This document shows, in pieces, positions 61,075 through 64,000 of a DNA stretch of 64,000 bases. Origin of the DNA: Streptomyces sparsogenes (GTDB taxonomy: Bacteria > Actinomycetota > Actinomycetes > Streptomycetales > Streptomycetaceae); assembly GCF_001704635.1 (NCBI RefSeq), contig NZ_MAXF01000190.1, forward strand, positions 1 to 64,000, given 5' to 3'. Below the pieces are notes generated by a model, which searched no databases, was not told the DNA's origin, and saw only the letters and a program-made list of their open reading frames with translations. Both the position numbers and the translations under genes were made by a program. Numbering within the stretch: the stretch's first letter is position 1; every line of letters begins with the position of its first letter.

Positions 61075-62349
61075 ATGAACAAGCCGTCGACCACCACCGG
61101 GATACCCGGCGAACTGCACCGTCGGCTCGGGGTGCCGGACGCCGTGGTGATCGGGCTGGGGTCGATGATCGGCGCGGGGATCTTCGCCGCCCTCGCCCCC
61201 GCGGCGAGATCGGCCGGCTCCGGTCTGCTGCTCGGCCTGGCGCTCGCCGCCGTGGTCGCCTACTGCAACGCCACCTCGTCCGCCCGGCTCGCGGCCCGCT
61301 ACCCGGCCTCCGGCGGCACCTACGTCTACGGCCGCGAACGCCTCGGCGACTTCTGGGGCCATCTGGCCGGGTGGGCCTTCGTGGTCGGCAAGACCGCCTC
61401 CTGCGCGGCCATGGCCCTCACGGTCGGCTCCTACGTGTGGCCGGGTCAGGCCCACGCCGTGGCGGTGGCCGCGGTGGTGGCGCTGACCGCGGTGAACTAC
61501 GCCGGGGTGCACAAGTCCGCGCTGCTGACCCGCGCCATCGTCGCCGTGGTCCTGGCGGTGCTCGCCGCCGTGGTGGTCGCCGCCGTGACGTCCGGCGCCG
61601 CGGACGCGGCCCGGCTGGACGTCGGCTCGGACGCCACCCCCGGCGGGGTGCTCCAGGCGGCGGGCCTGCTGTTCTTCGCGTTCGCCGGCTACGCCCGTAT
61701 CGCCACGCTCGGCGAGGAGGTCCGCGACCCGGCGCGCACCATCCCCCGGGCCGTCCCGCTCGCCCTCGGCCTCACCCTGGTGGTCTACGCCGCCGTCGCC
61801 GTCGCCGCCCTGACCGTCCTCGGCCCGAAGGGACTGGCGCAGTCCGCGGCACCGCTGTCGGACGCGGTCCGGGCGGCGGGCGCCGGCGGGCTGGCCCCGG
61901 TCGTGCGCGCCGGGGCCGCCGTGGCCGCGCTCGGCTCGCTGCTCGCGCTGATCCTCGGCGTCTCGCGCACCACCCTGGCCATGGCGCGTGACCGCCATCT
62001 GCCCCGTGCGCTGGCCGCCGTCCACCCGCGCTTCAAGGTGCCGCACCGGGCCGAGCTGCTGGTGGGCGCCGTGGTGGCGGTGGCGGCCGCGACGGCGGAC
62101 GTGCGCGGGGCGATCGGCTTCTCGTCCTTCGGGGTGCTCGCCTACTACGCCGTCGCCAACGCCTCCGCCTGGACGCTCACCCGGGACGAGGGACGGCCCA
62201 ACCGGCTGATCCCCGCCGTCGGGCTGGCCGGCTGCCTGGCGCTGGCCTTCGCCCTCCCGCTCTCCTCGGTCGTCTCGGGGGCCGCGGTGCTGGCCTGCGG
62301 CGCCACCGCCTACGGGGTCCGCCGCGCCGTGGCCGCCCGCAACCCGTAA
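61075..62349 (+). CDS. APC-family amino acid/polyamine permease
   Basis: A 424-residue membrane protein with about 12 helices. The family's first-helix substrate motif is GLGSMIGAGIFAAL, followed by the unwound second-helix ARYPASGGTYVYGRERLGDF and the FFAFAGYARIATLGEEVRDP segment of helix 6. YAGVHKSALLTRAIV and LALILGVSRTTLAMARDRHL agree with amino-acid permeases near the YfnA or CAT group. The substrate cannot be deduced. GGGAGAG precedes the ATG. It lies downstream of the CGNR-controlled small gene, and its last 40 nt overlap the convergent P450 gene. Confidence 0.85.
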   Translation: MNKPSTTTGIPGELHRRLGVPDAVVIGLGSMIGAGIFAALAPAARSAGSGLLLGLALAAVVAYCNATSSARLAARYPASGGTYVYGRERLGDFWGHLAGWAFVVGKTASCAAMALTVGSYVWPGQAHAVAVAAVVALTAVNYAGVHKSALLTRAIVAVVLAVLAAVVVAAVTSGAADAARLDVGSDATPGGVLQAAGLLFFAFAGYARIATLGEEVRDPARTIPRAVPLALGLTLVVYAAVAVAALTVLGPKGLAQSAAPLSDAVRAAGAGGLAPVVRAGAAVAALGSLLALILGVSRTTLAMARDRHLPRALAAVHPRFKVPHRAELLVGAVVAVAAATADVRGAIGFSSFGVLAYYAVANASAWTLTRDEGRPNRLIPAVGLAGCLALAFALPLSSVVSGAAVLACGATAYGVRRAVAARNP

Positions 62350-63599
62350 GTGCTCCCCGCCCCCGCGGTCACCGCCACCCGTAGCGGGGCCCGGAAGGAC
62401 AGCAGGCCGAGCATCGGCGGCTCCTGCGCCGGTGCGGCGAGGCGCGCCCGTGGCAGGCCGCGGGCCGCCGCCCGCAGCGCCACCGCCGCCTCGGTGCGCG
62501 CCAGGGAAGCGCCGGGGCAGCGGTGGCTGCCGACGCCGAAGGCCAGATGGTGGCGGACCTCCGCCCGGTGCGGGCACATCCGCTCGGGAGCCGCGAAGAC
62601 CTCAGGATCCGACCCGCTGCCCATGAGCATCAGGAGCAGCCGCGCGCCCTCGGGCAGCTCCCTCCCGCCCAGCCGCACGGGCCGTGCCGTGATCCGCCGC
62701 CAGGTGGTCACCGGCGGCTCGCGCCGCAGCACCTCCTCCACCCAGGCCCCGGCCAGTCCCTCCTCGTGCGCCAGGCGCGGCCACAGCCCGGGCTCGGTGA
62801 GCGCCCGGCGCAGCACGGTGGCGAGGAGCTGTCCGGTGGTCGACTGTCCGGCGATGAACACGAAGAAGCAGGCGCCGACCGCCGTCTGCGGGTCCAACGG
62901 CTCGCCGTCGGGCAGGCGGTGCCGGGCGAGCGCCCCGACGAACGAGTCGGCGGGGGTCCTGCCGCCGCGCACCGTCTCGGTCAGCCACTGGTGGAACTCG
63001 CCGACGAGCGGGGCGATTTCGAGCTGGCGGTCCAGGGTCGGCCGGCCCCAGAACAGCTCGAGCGAGGCGTCGCTCCAGCGGATCAGCGTGGCCGGGTCGA
63101 TGCCCTCGATGCCCAGCAGCTCCATCAGCACCCGGCAGGGGAGGATCTGCGCGTAGGAGGCGAACAGGTCGCAGCCGCCGGTGGCGTCGAACCGGGCCCG
63201 TGCCTCCTCGAGCAGCTCGTCGGCGATGCGCTCGATCACCGGCACCGCCGCCGCGACACGCCGGCCGTTGAAGAACCGGGTGACCACCCGGCGCAGGCCG
63301 GGGTGGCTGGCGGTGCCGTTGTTGGCGAGCGCGGGCGGGAGCTGGAAGCCGGCCCGGGCGAGCACCCGCAGCACGGCCACCGGCAGCGGGGTGACGGCGT
63401 GCTGGGCGTTGTCCGGGCGGAAGGCGTCTGGGGCGAGCAGCACCCGGCGGATGTCCCGGTGACGGCTGATCAGCCAGAGTCCGGTGCGGGGGTCGTGATG
63501 CACCGGCGCCTGGGCGCGGAGCAGGTCGAGCCAGGGGTACGGGTCGCGGACGAAGCCCTCGCCGAACAGGTCGAGGCCCTCCAGGGCCGGGGTGATCAC
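62310..63599 (-). CDS. Cytochrome P450
   Basis: A 429-residue soluble P450. The heme loop is HLAFGVGSHRCPGASLAR with Cys361 as thiolate ligand; the ExxR pair is in VEEVLRREPPVTTWRR. In the I helix, the usual A-G-x-D/E-T reads AGQST, so the acidic residue before Thr254 is Ser253. This acid-alcohol pair normally delivers protons to bound oxygen, so an altered oxygen chemistry is possible. The GTG start has no clear ribosome-binding site. No ferredoxin gene is adjacent. It diverges from a bioF-type gene, suggesting a fatty-acid or biosynthetic role, for which there is no direct evidence. Confidence 0.9.
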   Translation of the reverse strand: MITPALEGLDLFGEGFVRDPYPWLDLLRAQAPVHHDPRTGLWLISRHRDIRRVLLAPDAFRPDNAQHAVTPLPVAVLRVLARAGFQLPPALANNGTASHPGLRRVVTRFFNGRRVAAAVPVIERIADELLEEARARFDATGGCDLFASYAQILPCRVLMELLGIEGIDPATLIRWSDASLELFWGRPTLDRQLEIAPLVGEFHQWLTETVRGGRTPADSFVGALARHRLPDGEPLDPQTAVGACFFVFIAGQSTTGQLLATVLRRALTEPGLWPRLAHEEGLAGAWVEEVLRREPPVTTWRRITARPVRLGGRELPEGARLLLMLMGSGSDPEVFAAPERMCPHRAEVRHHLAFGVGSHRCPGASLARTEAAVALRAAARGLPRARLAAPAQEPPMLGLLSFRAPLRVAVTAGAGSTYGLRAATARRTP

Positions 63600-63722
63600 G
63601 CCCGGACGCTAACACGTGAGCGGTCGGCCGTCGGCGTGATGTGCGCGGTATCACCCGGTATCCGCGGCGACGCGGCGGGGCCTGCCTGGAGCGTGTCCCC
63701 TGCCGCGTGTCAGAGTTCCGCC

Positions 63723-64000
63723 ATGGCCAACCGCACCGTCCAGCCGACCAGTCCGGAATCCCACCGTGCCCGCCCGGAGGGCGCCGCCCCCGACCCCGCG
63801 GCGGTGTTCGACTGGGTCGACCGGCGTGCCGAGCTGCGTGCCCGGGCCGGGCTGACCCGTCGCCCGCGTCCCCGGCCGGCCGTGGACCCGGTGCTGGATC
63901 TGGCGAGCAACGACTACCTGGGGCTGGTCCGCCACCCCCGGGTGGTGCGGGCGGCCGCCGACGCGGCGCTGCGCTGGGGCGCCGGCGCCACCGGGTCACG
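63723..64000 (+). CDS. bioF: 8-amino-7-oxononanoate synthase family protein, N-terminal part
   Basis: The first 92 codons of a pyridoxal-phosphate alpha-oxoamine synthase, cut by the window end. After a 20-residue polar start and DPAAVFDWVDRRAELRARAG comes the AONS signature LASNDYLGLVRHPRVVRAAA and WGAGATGSR. Such enzymes condense an acyl-CoA or acyl-carrier with an amino acid; BioF makes the biotin precursor from pimeloyl and alanine. Biotin genes usually follow, but the sequence stops too soon to tell, and related synthases of natural products cannot be excluded. Confidence 0.8.
   Translation, partial: MANRTVQPTSPESHRARPEGAAPDPAAVFDWVDRRAELRARAGLTRRPRPRPAVDPVLDLASNDYLGLVRHPRVVRAAADAALRWGAGATGS

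Overview
The window is high-GC DNA with actinobacterial gene organisation: frequent GTG starts, ATGA/GTGA stop-start overlaps, and HrdB-type promoters. The gene families (SpoIIE-type multidomain phosphatases, PucR and CGNR regulators, repeated universal stress proteins) point to Streptomyces or a close relative. No rRNA, tRNA, CRISPR array, insertion sequence or phage module was seen.

Region 1 (1-16 kb): a membrane-anchored PAS/GAF/SpoIIE/ATPase signalling protein whose phosphatase metal ligands look lost; a secreted FG-GAP protein; a membrane PH-domain protein; then a PucR regulator, a D-2-hydroxyacid dehydrogenase and a five-gene Opp/Dpp-type ABC importer followed by a TauE/SafE permease. 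The importer has a good promoter and a palindromic operator candidate upstream.

Region 2 (15.9-27.7 kb): a complete myo-inositol catabolic operon, iolC - Cgl0159-type aldolase - iolB - iolD - iolA - iolE - sugar porter - iolG - iolH. It is divergent from a LacI-family repressor and closed by a strong hairpin. The intergenic region holds a TTGACA -35, two tandem 13-bp operator-like repeats and a run of tandem CTTCTGTGACC units in the leader.

Region 3 (27.8-57 kb) looks like a stress/energy island. It carries PPK2 polyphosphate kinase, a GH65 phosphorylase, archease with RtcB (RNA repair), and a complete nine-subunit V/A-type rotary ATPase operon (H-C-I-K-F-E-A-B-D). Around these lie four two-domain universal stress proteins, two CBS-BON proteins, a DUF1918-nitroreductase fusion, a two-subunit NAD-type formate dehydrogenase, and the Kdp potassium pump preceded by a 27-residue membrane peptide. 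The mix resembles DosR/OsdR-type hypoxia or dormancy regulons known from mycobacteria and Streptomyces; that link is inferred from gene content and one weak DosR-like box.

Region 4 (57-64 kb): an orphan KdpD sensor whose ATPase motifs look degenerate, a CGNR regulator facing a 58-residue protein and an APC transporter across three evenly spaced 21-bp inverted repeats, a cytochrome P450, and the first 92 codons of a bioF-type gene cut by the window end.

The most unusual features are the V/A-ATPase operon inside a universal-stress-protein island, the three CGNR-gene operators at exact 40-bp spacing, the coupled micropeptide before kdpF, and several enzymes or sensors that have lost conserved catalytic or cluster-binding residues.
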